Shown: in pieces, positions 52,972-63,298 of the stretch
How the letters are laid out: each line of letters opens with the position of its first letter
How positions within the stretch are numbered: position 1 is the stretch's first letter
Origin: an uncultured Saprospiraceae bacterium
GTDB taxonomy: Bacteria > Bacteroidota > Bacteroidia > Chitinophagales > Saprospiraceae
Assembly: GCA_938015435.1 (NCBI GenBank)
Contig: CALLPN010000020.1
Span: 98,988 to 162,987, forward strand
DNA: 64,000 nt
Reading direction: 5' to 3'
The notes under the pieces: generated by a model
What the model saw: only the letters and a program-made list of their open reading frames with translations
Database searches by the model: none
What the model was told of the DNA's origin: nothing
Position numbers and translations under genes: made by a program

Positions 52972-54746
52972 TAATAGAGTATCTGGAATGATCCGTAGAA
53001 ACTATAATATTCATCCGTATCTGTATCCTTGCCTTCGTAAGTGTATGTGCCTTTGATAACACTACCAACGCCACCACCTGAAGTTATGTCAACTGTACCT
53101 GTTTCTAATAGAAATTGTCTAGAGGAGTTCGTGTTATCAGCATCATATATGCTGTATCCACCTTCTCCTGAATTTGAATCATTTATTACATATTGACCTA
53201 CATTGAACGTACTAGTTAGAGGCACAAAGAAAGTTCTAAAGAAGCTATATATAGAGTCGTTTTGCGTAGTGTTTGCCCCAAATCCAATTAAGGATTCACC
53301 ATTATGTTCATTATTATACATTCCAATATTTTCATTCATAATAATTGACATATTTAAAGCGTCACAATTAATTGTGAAAAAATCGGCTTGCTCTGCACAT
53401 ACTGAAACGACATTTAGATTGGTTGTTCCAGGTGCATCTACCATTACTGCAACTGATGATAATTGACTTGCTCTATCAGTTGCGATGAATCTAATTGGAT
53501 CATTATCACATACTATTATAGAAGCATCGAAGGTGCCATCTGTTAGTTGGTAAAAACTGTTTCCTAATCGAATAAATCCATCGTTTATCGGATTATTGTC
53601 GCAATCCACTGCTAGACCATTTACTGAGCATTGAGTGGTATTGTCTAATTGAATAATAAGATCACCTAAATCAGTGTCTTGAGAAAATGGTCCTATTGCA
53701 CTTTCATATAAAGGTTGTGAGTTGGATACGCAACCTCCATCGTAGTCATGAAATTTGATTATTAGATTTTGATCCTTTGGTATCAGGCCGCTAAATGTTC
53801 CATCTGCCTCTACTGATCCATAGCATGATATAAACCCATCATCACCCCTTACAGTTATGTATTTATTAGATATAGGAGAACCATTTTGATCCGTAAGTCG
53901 ACCATCTAAGATTATATGTGGAATGCTTTTGTAAATATTCCACCAAGTAAAGTGTGGTACTTCAGCGACTAATTTTCCTTCTATAATAGCCGCTGTTGAT
54001 TCTTCTTTCCATAGTCCAAGATCATGATCAAAAGATCCAGCACTTATGTTGTTCGCTAATTCTCCACTAGGCAGATTCATTTTTAGTGTAGCTGTTGTTC
54101 CATTTTTAATTTGAAGTTTTTGGCCGTCTGAAGATTGCAATACTACACTTACTGCACCATATAATTCTTGGGATTGTATTTCATCATTTTTATTGATAGA
54201 AGAAAGATCACCTGGAAGTATCTGATGGAAATCTGCTATACTTTTGTCTGCATATCGTGTGGCAACTAATACTTGACCTAGGTACTCAGTTTCAGTATCT
54301 TCAAGTACAATTGAGTTGGATTTAAAGTCTATTGTGATTCCTTCTATAGATATGCTGCCTCCTTGATTGCTATCAAAGGACTTGTCAAATTCTAATTCAA
54401 TTAACTTGGATCTGATCTGTAGAGTAGTTTGCTGCTTAGACCTAAATGTTCTACTATGTAAATGGTATCCATCTTTACTGATGTTAAGAACGTTGTGTTT
54501 GGAATCTACATTTACGCTATTTAGAGTATAGACTCCATAACTATCAGAAACGGCTTGTTCTCCTCTGTAAGTTATTGAAGCCCCTTCTATAGGATCATTA
54601 TTTTCGTCCAATACAACACCAAATAGATTGGCAGTTACAAATTCTGATTGAACTTCGTTCGGAACAAACTCTTCTGAATCTTTTTGGCAGCCTATTATTG
54701 CTAATGTTAGTAGCAGGGTAATAGCTATTTGCATCTTCTTGATCAT
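52971..54746 (-). CDS. Lipoprotein with carboxypeptidase-regulatory-like domain
   Basis: A 591-residue lipoprotein: signal MIKKMQIAITLLLTLAIIGC, lipidated Cys near 20. An N-terminal CarboxypepD_reg-like module (VTANLFGVVLDENNDPIEGASITYRG, 39-64) is followed by beta-rich repeats of similar fold (DGRLTDQNGSPISNKYITVRG, about 280-300; CSVNGLAVDCDNNPINDGFIRLG, about 372-394). Its stop overlaps the sigma gene start by 1 bp. It may be the surface part of a sigma-regulated signalling unit. The substrate is unknown. Confidence 0.75.
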   Translation of the reverse strand: MIKKMQIAITLLLTLAIIGCQKDSEEFVPNEVQSEFVTANLFGVVLDENNDPIEGASITYRGEQAVSDSYGVYTLNSVNVDSKHNVLNISKDGYHLHSRTFRSKQQTTLQIRSKLIELEFDKSFDSNQGGSISIEGITIDFKSNSIVLEDTETEYLGQVLVATRYADKSIADFHQILPGDLSSINKNDEIQSQELYGAVSVVLQSSDGQKLQIKNGTTATLKMNLPSGELANNISAGSFDHDLGLWKEESTAAIIEGKLVAEVPHFTWWNIYKSIPHIILDGRLTDQNGSPISNKYITVRGDDGFISCYGSVEADGTFSGLIPKDQNLIIKFHDYDGGCVSNSQPLYESAIGPFSQDTDLGDLIIQLDNTTQCSVNGLAVDCDNNPINDGFIRLGNSFYQLTDGTFDASIIVCDNDPIRFIATDRASQLSSVAVMVDAPGTTNLNVVSVCAEQADFFTINCDALNMSIIMNENIGMYNNEHNGESLIGFGANTTQNDSIYSFFRTFFVPLTSTFNVGQYVINDSNSGEGGYSIYDADNTNSSRQFLLETGTVDITSGGGVGSVIKGTYTYEGKDTDTDEYYSFYGSFQILY

Positions 54747-54890
54747 GATATTTTCTTTTTTAGTAATTGATAATGATGTTTGATTGAACCAGATTCGCCT
54801 ATAAGACTGAAGGTTTTAGATATGCGTTGCCTGCTTTCGAATATTTTTTAAAAATTATATTTTTGATGAGTAACTTAGGTAGTTGTAGTA

Positions 54891-55145
54891 GCGGCTAACC
54901 ATCTACTATCTTTCCAATTGATTCAATATGTTACTAATGGTTATTATGATGCTGAAACAGGTTGTGGTAAAGCAAAATTGTTTTTAAAATAAAATGAGAA
55001 TCAATATTATAGAGAATCAGAGAACCTGAGTAAAACGTATAGGATACTATCAATAGCGGATAAGGCTTTGTGGAATTGTCAGATATGTAAAAAGGAAAAA
55101 TATTTTTTAAGTCGTGAACAAGACTATCAATTACATGGAAGTTAA
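54891..55145 (+). pseudogene. Possible decayed gene remnant, unidentified
   Basis: The plus strand reads in frame GCG GCT AAC ... as AANHLLSFQLIQYVTNGYYD, then AETGCGKAKLFLK, a TAA at 54990, then NENQYYRESENLSKTYRILS and IADKALWNCQICKKEKYFLS to TAA at 55143. Apart from the one stop this reads like a real protein. No family is recognised and no start is seen. It overlaps the opposite, less convincing ORF at 54934-55209. Confidence 0.25.
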
Positions 55146-55183
55146 GCTTGTTAAATTCGACAAGCGAAGAAGATATTTCTACA

Positions 55184-55906
55184 TTATTCTTCTTCGGAGA
55201 TGGATTCAATTAAAACCTCTTGTTCGTCTAAGCCTAATCTTTTCTTATATACTATTGATTCTACTTTAGAAACTTCTTTGACCATATATATGGCAGCAAT
55301 TAATCGAGGTACTCCTAATAATTCTGCAATTCCGAGAAAGAGCATACTTTGGACAAGCTCTTGAATATTATCCTCGCCGCCAAGATTACTCAATATCGAT
55401 ATAAAAATACCCAGAATGACGAATAGCATCCACCATATTGAAATTATAGAGTCATTTTTAGGTAGTTTCTCATCTAATAACTCACATGCTTTAGCGTGAT
55501 TGCCATCGTAGATTTCGGTAGCTATTGTGAATGGTCTGACGAGATTTAATATTGGAATCATAAAACTCCAGACTGCCATGTCTTCGTCAAATGATAATTT
55601 TTTAGCTGAAAAAAGATGTAAATTATAATATGCCCGTCTAAACCAATTCAGAAAATTAATGATTGCAACTATGAACATTATTATAGTGAAGATGCCAAAT
55701 AACATCATCAAAATAAGATGCGGACTAGACTGAATGTTCCGAAATTCACTGTGCGAAGCTCCACTGTAATTGAGATATAGCATGATGCTATTGATACCAG
55801 CAACAATATTCAAGACCAACATGATCTTGAATATTGTTATAATCAAATTCGCCCTTTCTTTATTAGGACGGAGCTGGCTACTTAATTTTCGGTTGTTCTT
55901 AAGCAT
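55184..55906 (-). CDS. DUF4328 membrane protein
   Basis: About 240 residues from ATG 55906 (MLKNNRKLSSQLRPNKERANL); a longer reading from 55975 adds 23 residues. Five or six transmembrane helices are visible (IFKIMLVLNIVAGINSIMLY; LMMLFGIFTIIMFIVAIINFLNWF; WWMLFVILGIFISILSN; LFLGIAELLGVPRLIAAIYMV). DUF4328 traits are NFLNWFRRAYYNL and MAVWSFMIPILNLVRP. It is an uncharacterised inner-membrane family. It appears to stand alone. Confidence 0.78.
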   Translation of the reverse strand: MLKNNRKLSSQLRPNKERANLIITIFKIMLVLNIVAGINSIMLYLNYSGASHSEFRNIQSSPHLILMMLFGIFTIIMFIVAIINFLNWFRRAYYNLHLFSAKKLSFDEDMAVWSFMIPILNLVRPFTIATEIYDGNHAKACELLDEKLPKNDSIISIWWMLFVILGIFISILSNLGGEDNIQELVQSMLFLGIAELLGVPRLIAAIYMVKEVSKVESIVYKKRLGLDEQEVLIESISEEE

Positions 55907-56058
55907 TAATTTTGGAGTAATGGCATTGTAATTATAAAACACATTAGTGTAAACAAATACAAAAATGTAATTCAATATATATCATTCCAAGTTAACCCTT
56001 TGGGACAACAGAATGGTTGTTAATCGAATTGTCTAATTTTGGAAATAGATTATTTATA

Positions 56059-56229
56059 CTATTCTTCCAAAAGAGGTTTTCTTGAAATTAGATAAACCGG
56101 TAGTCCGATAATTAATACGAAAAATGTAAATAGACCCCAACCTACAGGATTCATTCCTCTTTTTTTAGCATCAGTAGCTACCCAATATCCACCTAGTCCG
56201 CCCAGTATAAGTCCCAATATGGCTCCCAT
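56059..56229 (-). CDS. Small membrane protein of 56 residues
   Basis: A gene below the usual ORF cutoff: MGAILGLILGGLGGYWVATD, then AKKRGMNPVGWGLFTFFVLI ending in PVYLISRKPLLEE. Two glycine-rich hydrophobic segments flank a KKRGMNPVGWGL loop, a pattern common in small Bacteroidota membrane proteins. ATG at 56227-56229, TAG at 56059-56061. No nearby partner; function unknown. Confidence 0.7.
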   Translation of the reverse strand: MGAILGLILGGLGGYWVATDAKKRGMNPVGWGLFTFFVLIIGLPVYLISRKPLLEE

Positions 56230-56619
56230 TTTAATAATATTTTAAGTTAAGTAAGAAATTATAGTTGATTATTCAACCCGCTTCTCCAAAAATAATATTT
56301 GTATTCAACAATATGGTACTTTATGTCCTTTATCTGCCTATCACATTAGGAGTATAGATGGATTCTAGAAATTATATATGTAATTTTTGTGATTATTGAA
56401 TGCTATAATTGGATATACATTCGTAAGGAGGATCATCTTCTAAAATCGACGCTTTAGTGCTCGAATTATGCTATTCTTAGACACTTTGTAAGATCTATCG
56501 ATGAATCCTATTGAAATACAGTTCAGATGGTAAAATAAAACTCTGAGAATGTATTGTTTACAGGATTTTAATCATACTTTTGCACCGAATTTTGAGACGT
56601 ACAGAAGTATATTTTATAT
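56230..56619. other. Intergenic region before atpB
   Basis: 390 bp without a gene. It ends in the atpB promoter. Confidence 0.5.
56554..56582 (+). promoter_or_regulatory. Promoter of the atp operon
   Basis: TTG (56554-56556), 18 bases, TACTTTTG (56575-56582), which fits TAnnTTTG. It lies 38 bases before the atpB start. Confidence 0.7.
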
Positions 56620-57942
56620 ATGATACGATTAGCAGCTATTTTTTCATTTATGATTTGTGTGGCATTTACTATGTCAGCGCAACATAACCATGATGGTCAT
56701 GATCACTCAGGCCACGACCATTCTTCTCACGACCATTCAGGACATGATCACTCTGGTCATGATCATTCAGGCAATGCACATGGAGCTAAGGGACATGCTA
56801 CAGGTCATGGAGACCATGGAGGGTGTGGACATCACGGAGAATTTGATGTAGCTGAGACAGCGATGCACCACATTAGTGATGCTAACGTATATAGTATCGG
56901 ACCATTACAGATTCCACTACCTATCATGCTTAAGTCGGATGATGGCTGGGAATTAGGTATGTCTTCTAAGTTTCACCCGGATCTTTTAGGTCACGGTGAC
57001 GGTCATCTAGGACATAACAGATATGTTCTTCATGGAGGTATCGTTAAAAGAATAGCTGATTCATCATTTCCAATGGGAGAGTTTAAAGTATCAGGATTCA
57101 AGCATGCTGAAGAAATGGTTGACGGTAAGGAAAAGGATGTAGTGTACGTTTGTACAGGTGATGCAATGCATAAATTAGAGCAGAAAAGTACATTTGATGG
57201 TGGTTTGTTTGGTGGAGGAATGTCTTCATACAAAGATTTTTCATTGACTAAGAATGTGACTTCAATGTTGCTAGTATGTCTATTCTTGTTTTGGATATTC
57301 AGAAGAGCTGCAAAGGCATATAAGAAACAAGACGGTGAAGCGCCTAAGGGTCTTCAAGGTATGTTAGAGACTTTCGTTGTGTTTATTAGAGACGAAGTAG
57401 CAATACCATTCCTTGGACCTAAATGGGAAAAGTACTTTACTTTCTTACTAAGTGTATTCTTCTTTATATTAGGTCTTAACCTATACGGACAGATACCTTT
57501 CTTTGGGGGATCTAACGTTACTGGTAATCTTGCTGTAACTATGGTATTAGCCTTACTTACATTCTTGATTACTAACTTTAGCGGTAATGCACATTACTGG
57601 AAGCACTTATTAGTAGCGCCAGGTGTACCATTTATAGTAAAACTGATAATTATACCTGTGGAACTAATGGGTTTGTTTATTAAGCCTCTGACACTGATGT
57701 TAAGACTTTTTGCGAACATCACGGCGGGTCACATCGTAATGGTAGTATTCATAGGATTCATATTCATATTCGGTAAATCAGGTGAAAGTATAGTAGGAGC
57801 AAGTGGAGCTGCAGTAGGATCTACATTGTTAACTATGTTTATGATGGCTATTGAGTTAATTGTAGCATTAGTACAAGCATTTGTATTTACGATATTGACA
57901 GCGTCATATATCGGTGCAGCCACAGAAGAAGCACATCATTAA
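56620..57942 (+). CDS. atpB: F-type ATP synthase subunit a, with His-rich N-terminal extension
   Basis: The proton-channel stator subunit of F0, 440 residues against about 270 in E. coli; Bacteroidota homologues carry an N-terminal extension after a signal-like helix (1-20). Here residues 21-75 are extraordinarily His-rich: repeated HDHSG units and HGDHGGCGHHGEF, a likely metal-binding segment in the periplasm. The membrane part (about 200-440) has EKYFTFLLSVFFFILGLNLY, then LTLMLRLFANITAGH with the essential Arg. First gene of the operon, followed by an unusual repeat array. Confidence 0.95.
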   Translation: MIRLAAIFSFMICVAFTMSAQHNHDGHDHSGHDHSSHDHSGHDHSGHDHSGNAHGAKGHATGHGDHGGCGHHGEFDVAETAMHHISDANVYSIGPLQIPLPIMLKSDDGWELGMSSKFHPDLLGHGDGHLGHNRYVLHGGIVKRIADSSFPMGEFKVSGFKHAEEMVDGKEKDVVYVCTGDAMHKLEQKSTFDGGLFGGGMSSYKDFSLTKNVTSMLLVCLFLFWIFRRAAKAYKKQDGEAPKGLQGMLETFVVFIRDEVAIPFLGPKWEKYFTFLLSVFFFILGLNLYGQIPFFGGSNVTGNLAVTMVLALLTFLITNFSGNAHYWKHLLVAPGVPFIVKLIIIPVELMGLFIKPLTLMLRLFANITAGHIVMVVFIGFIFIFGKSGESIVGASGAAVGSTLLTMFMMAIELIVALVQAFVFTILTASYIGAATEEAHH

Positions 57943-58304
57943 TATCGTTCTTGATGGAGATTATCCATCAGGTATCGATAAAATTTTATGATCAAGAACG
58001 ATAACGATTAATCTTGATAGAGGCTTATAGGAATATCGTTCTTGATGGTGATTATCCATCAGGTATCGATAAAAGATTACGATCAAGAACGATAACGATT
58101 AATCTTGATAGAGGCTTATAGGAATATCGTTCTTGATGGTGATTATCCATCAGGTATCGATAAAAGATTACGATCAAGAACGATAACGATTAATCTTGAT
58201 GAGGCTTATAGAAATATCGTACTTGATGGTGATTATCCATCAGGTATCGATAAAAGATTACGATCAAGAACGATAACGATTAATCTTGATGGAGGCTTAA
58301 AGAA
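57942..58304. repeat. Four-copy 91-bp tandem repeat with nested inverted repeats
   Basis: Units begin at 57942, 58033, 58124 and 58214 (91, 91, 90, then a last unit to about 58304). Each has the 12-bp inverted repeat ATCGTTCTTGAT ... ATCAAGAACGAT (41 bases apart) enclosing a GATGG ... CCATC hairpin. Copies 2-4 are nearly identical; copy 1 differs mostly in its middle. It lies between atpB and atpE and so would fold as four stem-loops in the operon mRNA. The small ORF at 58105-58311 is made of the repeats and is not a gene. Confidence 0.93.
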
Positions 58305-58337
58305 GAGATAAAAAATAAATCATCATTTGATGGTTAA

Positions 58338-58589
<252 letters not shown>

Positions 58590-58618
58590 TACGCTAACAA
58601 AGAGATTGTAAAAATTTA

Positions 58619-58657
58619 GATCTGACGCTGTTTAGCGATTGGCTGCAGCGTCGGATC
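58619..58657 (+). promoter_or_regulatory. Hairpin between atpE and atpF
   Basis: GATCTGACGCTG pairs with CAGCGTCGGATC (one wobble), then ATTTTG. It may be a partial terminator or a stabiliser of the atpE mRNA 3' end. Confidence 0.6.
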
Positions 58658-58727
58658 ATTTTGATTGTTTCAACAAGAATTTTTTGAGGCATTGACCTCA
58701 TTTTATTAATAAGAATAATAGTACACT

Positions 58728-59243
58728 ATGTTATTTGTATTACTAGATTTTAGCCCAATTAAGCCGGATTTCGGTTTGTTTTTCTGGACAGTATTAATCT
58801 TCCTTATATTTTGGTTTCTGATGGGAAAGATGGCCTTTGGACCTATCAAAGATGCTCTGAAGAAGAGAGAAAATGATATTCAAGATGCTTTAGACGAGTC
58901 TAAGAAAGCTAGAGAAGAGATGGCTAATATGAAGGCTGAGAACGCTAAAATGCAATCTCAAGCTAATGAAGAAAGAGCTAAGATATTACAAGAGGCTAAG
59001 GAAATGAAAAACAGCATCATCAGTGAAGCTAAAGATAAAGCTAAGGATGAAGCGAATAAGATCGTAGCTAACGCTAAAATAGAAATTGATAACCAAAGAA
59101 AAGCAGCTGTAACTGATATCAAGAATCAGGCAGGTGTTATGGCTATCGAAATTGCTGAATCATTAATTAAGAAGAATCTTAAAGGTGATGCAGAACAAGA
59201 AGGACTAGTGAATACACTAGTAGATAAGTTTAACCTTAATTAA
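58728..59243 (+). CDS. atpF: F-type ATP synthase subunit b
   Basis: A 171-residue peripheral-stalk protein. One N-terminal transmembrane helix (FGLFFWTVLIFLIFWFLMG, about 16-34) and a long charged coiled coil (about 45-135). Typical length. It is part of the operon, starting 138 bp after atpE. Confidence 0.95.
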   Translation: MLFVLLDFSPIKPDFGLFFWTVLIFLIFWFLMGKMAFGPIKDALKKRENDIQDALDESKKAREEMANMKAENAKMQSQANEERAKILQEAKEMKNSIISEAKDKAKDEANKIVANAKIEIDNQRKAAVTDIKNQAGVMAIEIAESLIKKNLKGDAEQEGLVNTLVDKFNLN

Positions 59244-59252
59244 TAACGGCGC

Positions 59253-59813
59253 ATGTCAGTAAGTAGAATAGCATCTAGATACGCTAAGTCACTCATCGAT
59301 TTTGCTCGAGAAAATAATAAACTCGAGGAAGTAAAGACTGATATGACTGTGCTAGATAAGGCACTAGAGAGCAGAGACTTAGTCATGTTACTCAAGAGCC
59401 CTATTGTTAATGAGCTTAAGAAAAAAGAAATCTTCAATGTCTTATTTGAGGGTAAGCTTTCCGAAACAACATTAGGCTTTTTGAATATCATTATGAATAA
59501 AGGTAGAGAGGAGTATATTCCAGCTATCAATAATGAATTCGAAGCTCAATATAAATTGATGAAAGGTATCTCAGATGTAACACTTACAACTGCGACTCCA
59601 ATCAGCGAAGCCAATCTTGCTTCTATCAAAGCGAAGTTACTCTCAAGTAATGAGACATCTCAGCAAGTAGAGATAGAAACAGTTGTAGATCCCTCTATAT
59701 TAGGAGGATTTATTATTGAGATAGGCGATAAGTTATATAATGATAGTGTTGCCTATAAGCTTTCTCAGATGAAGAAGCAGTTTAAAGGTAACTTGCACGA
59801 GAGTGCAATGTAG
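59253..59813 (+). CDS. atpH: F-type ATP synthase subunit delta
   Basis: A 186-residue protein linking the stalk to F1. N-terminal helical domain (RIASRYAKSLIDFARENNKL) and the C-terminal DPSILGGFIIEIGDKLYNDSV motif mark the OSCP/delta family. It starts 9 bp after atpF. Confidence 0.95.
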   Translation: MSVSRIASRYAKSLIDFARENNKLEEVKTDMTVLDKALESRDLVMLLKSPIVNELKKKEIFNVLFEGKLSETTLGFLNIIMNKGREEYIPAINNEFEAQYKLMKGISDVTLTTATPISEANLASIKAKLLSSNETSQQVEIETVVDPSILGGFIIEIGDKLYNDSVAYKLSQMKKQFKGNLHESAM

Positions 59814-59850
59814 TAGATCAATATTTTAGAAATTTATAAATAAACAAATT

Positions 59851-61437
59851 ATGGTTGACGTTAAGCCAGACGAAATTTCAGCAATATTAAAGCAGCAGCT
59901 TTCTGGATTCAAAACAGAAGCGGAACTCGAAGAAGTGGGTACTGTATTACAGGTAGGTGATGGTATCGCCAGAGTATACGGTCTACTAAAAGCACAAGCG
60001 GGTGAACTTGTAGAATTTGAAACAGGAACACAAGCTATCGTACTTAACCTTGAGGAAGATAACGTAGGAGTTGTACTTCTAGGTGACGCTGCCGGTATTA
60101 GTGAAGGATCTAACGTTCGTAGAACTAATCGTATCGCATCTATTCAAGTTGGAGAGGGTATGTCAGGTAGAGTTGTAAATACTCTAGGATTCCCAATCGA
60201 TGGTAAAGGACCGATACAAGGTACAACGTATGAGATGCCTATCGAGCGTAAAGCGCCAGGTGTTATCTACAGACAACCAGTAACAGAGCCATTACAAACA
60301 GGTATCAAAGCGATCGATTCGATGATTCCTATTGGTAGAGGTCAAAGAGAGCTGATTATTGGTGATCGTCAAACAGGTAAAACTGCAATTGCGATCGATA
60401 CGATCATCAACCAAAAAGAATTTTATGATAGAGGCGAGCCTGTATACTGCATATATGTAGCATCAGGACAGAAAGCTTCTACTGTAGCACAAGTATATAA
60501 AGCATTAGATGATGCAGGCGCTATGGCATATACGACTATCGTATCTGCATCAGCAGCGGATCCTACACCACTTCAGTTTTACGCGCCATTCGCAGGTGCT
60601 GCGATCGGTGAGTACTTCAGAGATACTGGTAGACCAGCTCTTATCATTTATGATGATTTATCAAAGCAAGCGGTTGCGTACCGTGAAGTATCTCTTCTAC
60701 TAAGAAGACCTCCAGGACGTGAGGCTTATCCAGGTGATGTATTCTACCTTCACTCAAGACTTCTCGAGAGAGCAGCGAAAGTGATTGATGTAGATAGTAT
60801 CGCTCAAGATATGAACGATCTGCCTAAGTCATTAAAAGATGCAGGAATCGTAAAAGGTGGTGGATCATTAACTGCACTCCCAATTATCGAAACTCAAGCT
60901 GGTGATGTATCAGCATATATCCCTACTAACGTGATCTCTATTACAGATGGTCAGATATTTTTAGAGTCTAACTTATTTAACGCAGGTATCAGACCAGCGA
61001 TTAACGTAGGTATCTCAGTATCTCGTGTAGGTGGATCAGCTCAGATTAAGGCAATGAAAAAAGTAGCCGGTACATTGAAGCTTGATCAAGCTCAGTATCG
61101 TGATCTTGAAGCATTCGCTAAGTTTGGATCTGATCTAGATGCAGCCACTATGGCAGTACTAGAGAAAGGTAAAAGAAACGTGGAGATGCTTAAGCAACCA
61201 CAATACTCTCCAGTATCAGTAGAGAAGCAAATTGCTATTATCTACCTAGGTACTAATGGATTGATGAGTGATGTGCCAGTTAACAAGGTTCAAGAATTCC
61301 AAGAGACTTTCTTAACTACTATGGAGCAAACACAAGGTGATGCTTTAGAGTCATTGAGAAAAGGAAAGTTGACTGATGAAGCGGTTGCTGCCATCAAGAG
61401 TACTGCTGCTCAAATAGCAAGTAGATACAAAGCGTAA
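59851..61437 (+). CDS. atpA: F-type ATP synthase subunit alpha
   Basis: A 528-residue F1 subunit. Walker A GDRQTGKT is near residue 172; the Arg-finger region [23 protein letters not shown] and the Pro-rich P-loop context are present. Normal length. The catalytic beta subunit gene (atpD) and atpC are not in the window, as is usual in Bacteroidota. Confidence 0.98.
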   Translation: MVDVKPDEISAILKQQLSGFKTEAELEEVGTVLQVGDGIARVYGLLKAQAGELVEFETGTQAIVLNLEEDNVGVVLLGDAAGISEGSNVRRTNRIASIQVGEGMSGRVVNTLGFPIDGKGPIQGTTYEMPIERKAPGVIYRQPVTEPLQTGIKAIDSMIPIGRGQRELIIGDRQTGKTAIAIDTIINQKEFYDRGEPVYCIYVASGQKASTVAQVYKALDDAGAMAYTTIVSASAADPTPLQFYAPFAGAAIGEYFRDTGRPALIIYDDLSKQAVAYREVSLLLRRPPGREAYPGDVFYLHSRLLERAAKVIDVDSIAQDMNDLPKSLKDAGIVKGGGSLTALPIIETQAGDVSAYIPTNVISITDGQIFLESNLFNAGIRPAINVGISVSRVGGSAQIKAMKKVAGTLKLDQAQYRDLEAFAKFGSDLDAATMAVLEKGKRNVEMLKQPQYSPVSVEKQIAIIYLGTNGLMSDVPVNKVQEFQETFLTTMEQTQGDALESLRKGKLTDEAVAAIKSTAAQIASRYKA

Positions 61438-61480
61438 ACTGATCAATTAATAATTGATAATTAATAATTAATAATTATCC

Positions 61481-62389
61481 ATGTCTGGAGCATTAAAAAT
61501 AGTAAGAGAAAGGATAGTATCTGTGAAGAGTACTCAGCAGATTACTAAAGCCATGAAAATGGTTTCTGCCGCAAAGCTGAAGAGAGCGCAAGACGCGATC
61601 ACTCAGATGAGACCTTACGCTGATAGATTGAATAAGATGTTAATCAATATTCTGTCTAACTTAGAAGGAGGGATTAATTCTCCACTAGCAGCAGAAAGGG
61701 ATATGCAAAAAGTAGCTATCGTTGTAGTTACTTCTAGCAAAGGTCTTGCAGGTGCGTTCAATAATAATATCATCAAAGCTGCTGTAGCGAAAATCGATAC
61801 TGACTATGCTGCTGTAAGAGCTAATGGCAATCTTACTATTATCTGTATCGGTAAGAAATCTTATGACTTTTTCCGTAAAGAGTATAGTGACTGTACTATT
61901 ATCGATGAGCATATCAACCTATTCGCAGATCTAGACTATAAGAATCTAGCTAAAGTATCACAGATGCTTATGGATGAATTTGCTTCAGGTAACTACGATC
62001 GCATAGATGTATCATATAGTAAATTCAAAAATGCAGCACTTCAGTTTGCTCAATGTGTACAATACCTACCAGTAGAAAAAATGGAAGGCACTAAGTCAGA
62101 GGACGATGCTAAAGGCAAAGATTTTAAAGCAGATTATATATTCGAGCCAGGTAAAGAGGAATTGCTTAATCACCTGATTCCAAGTATACTACAGACGACT
62201 TTCCAAAAGTATGTATACGATACTCACGCTTCTGAGCATGGTGCACGTATGACAGCAATGGATAATGCGACAGAAAACGCAGAAGACCTTATGAAGGAAC
62301 TCAAGATAAGCTATAACAAAGCGAGACAAGAGGCCATTACTAAGGAACTAGCAGAGATAGTTGGTGGTGCAGCTGCACTTGGCGGATAA
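61481..62389 (+). CDS. atpG: F-type ATP synthase subunit gamma
   Basis: A 302-residue central rotor shaft. N-terminal helix (ERIVSVKSTQQITKAMKMVSAAKLKRAQ) and C-terminal helix (MTAMDNATENAEDLMKELKI) form the coiled coil typical of the gamma subunit; ITKELAEIVGGAAAL is the family C-terminus. It is last in the operon, followed by a terminator. Confidence 0.97.
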   Translation: MSGALKIVRERIVSVKSTQQITKAMKMVSAAKLKRAQDAITQMRPYADRLNKMLINILSNLEGGINSPLAAERDMQKVAIVVVTSSKGLAGAFNNNIIKAAVAKIDTDYAAVRANGNLTIICIGKKSYDFFRKEYSDCTIIDEHINLFADLDYKNLAKVSQMLMDEFASGNYDRIDVSYSKFKNAALQFAQCVQYLPVEKMEGTKSEDDAKGKDFKADYIFEPGKEELLNHLIPSILQTTFQKYVYDTHASEHGARMTAMDNATENAEDLMKELKISYNKARQEAITKELAEIVGGAAALGG

Positions 62390-62441
62390 TTTGTTCACAG
62401 AACTAATATTAAAAGCGATTTATCGCTTTGCATAATATAAA

Positions 62442-62476
62442 AGAGAGCTTCACATTCATTTGTGAGGCTCTTTTTG
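62442..62476 (+). terminator. Rho-independent terminator of the atp operon
   Basis: AGAGCTTCACA - TTCATT - TGTGAGGCTCT (one wobble) then TTTTTG. A smaller AAAGCGAT-TT-ATCGCTTT hairpin lies just before it (about 62412-62430). Confidence 0.9.
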
Positions 62477-63262
62477 TTTGTAATGGGCAAATTAGGGTCG
62501 CATTCTGTTATACAGTTTAGATTATTTAATGGATCACATCCCATTGTTGGGGAGCAAACTATATTTAAGCATGATATATCACTAACTAGCCCATGTGTTT
62601 GCTGCGCAAGCCACATTATACTAGGTCAACGAGCGTTTGCTAAGCAAGCCACTCTAGACCGCGGGTCTTCTTTTTCATTCAAAGCGAATTCTATCATTCG
62701 CTCACTCACAAAATCCCAACTTTATATACAACAAAAAAAAACAACTTGCGGTAGTGGCTGCTTGCCAGGCTTTGCTGCATATTCCTAAAAATTGGAAATC
62801 TAATTCTACGGAGGCAAAACTCACTTCAATGATTGAGTTTCAATTTATCATTCTTGTTATCTCGAGCTATTGTTTGATAGTCTTTTAGCTCATACAGTTG
62901 ACTTCTTAAAGTTGTAGTAGGTTCCGGCAATATCGTTGACTTTTATAATAAAGACTTTCTATTTGAATCAAATCAATTAAATATTATAAAAATCTGTAAC
63001 GGAATAAATTTTCAATTTCTGAATGGAATATCCAACAATGCCAATCATCGCCAGAATCTGCTTTTTTTAATGTCTAGGGTTAACTATTTTAAAGGACTAG
63101 CTGATTGGGTTAGTGATTTTTTAAGCGTATAAAACTCCCCAACTTTAGTTTGTGCCCCTATTTAGTGTTGTATTTTATGTGGCATTAAGTGGTCTAATCT
63201 GTATTAATCGATTCGTAATCAAGGAAATAGTTCTGAAATGCTTATAGATCCCAAGAGATTAT
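62477..63262. other. Intergenic region, nothing identified
   Basis: About 800 bp between atpG and the last gene. The ORF at 62462-62788 has no family-like features and no start context. The stretch is AT-rich towards 63263. Confidence 0.5.
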
Positions 63263-63270
63263 TATTTTTG
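63263..63270 (+). promoter_or_regulatory. -7 promoter element of the last gene
   Basis: TATTTTTG matches TAnnTTTG, 28 bases before the ATG at 63299. The -33 TTTG is not obvious. Confidence 0.45.
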
Positions 63271-63298
63271 AACTTTAACCAACTAAAAAACACTTGGA

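Noticed and set aside
54934..55209. 91-residue minus-strand ORF overlapping DUF4328 gene
   Set aside because: Low-complexity Ile/Leu/Ser/His composition, overlaps the real gene's 3' end; the opposite strand reads more like a (decayed) protein.
57942..58304. CRISPR array
   Set aside because: Units are 91 bp and nearly identical throughout, with no unique spacers and no cas genes; each is a palindromic unit.
58105..58311. 68-residue ORF with repeated DGDYPSGIDKRLR segments between atpB and atpE
   Set aside because: It exists only because the 91-bp DNA repeats happen to be open here (one unit is 90 bp); no start context or family.
62462..62788. 108-residue plus-strand ORF after atpG
   Set aside because: It begins inside the atpG terminator, has no family pattern and is Cys/Ser rich in a way typical of random frames.
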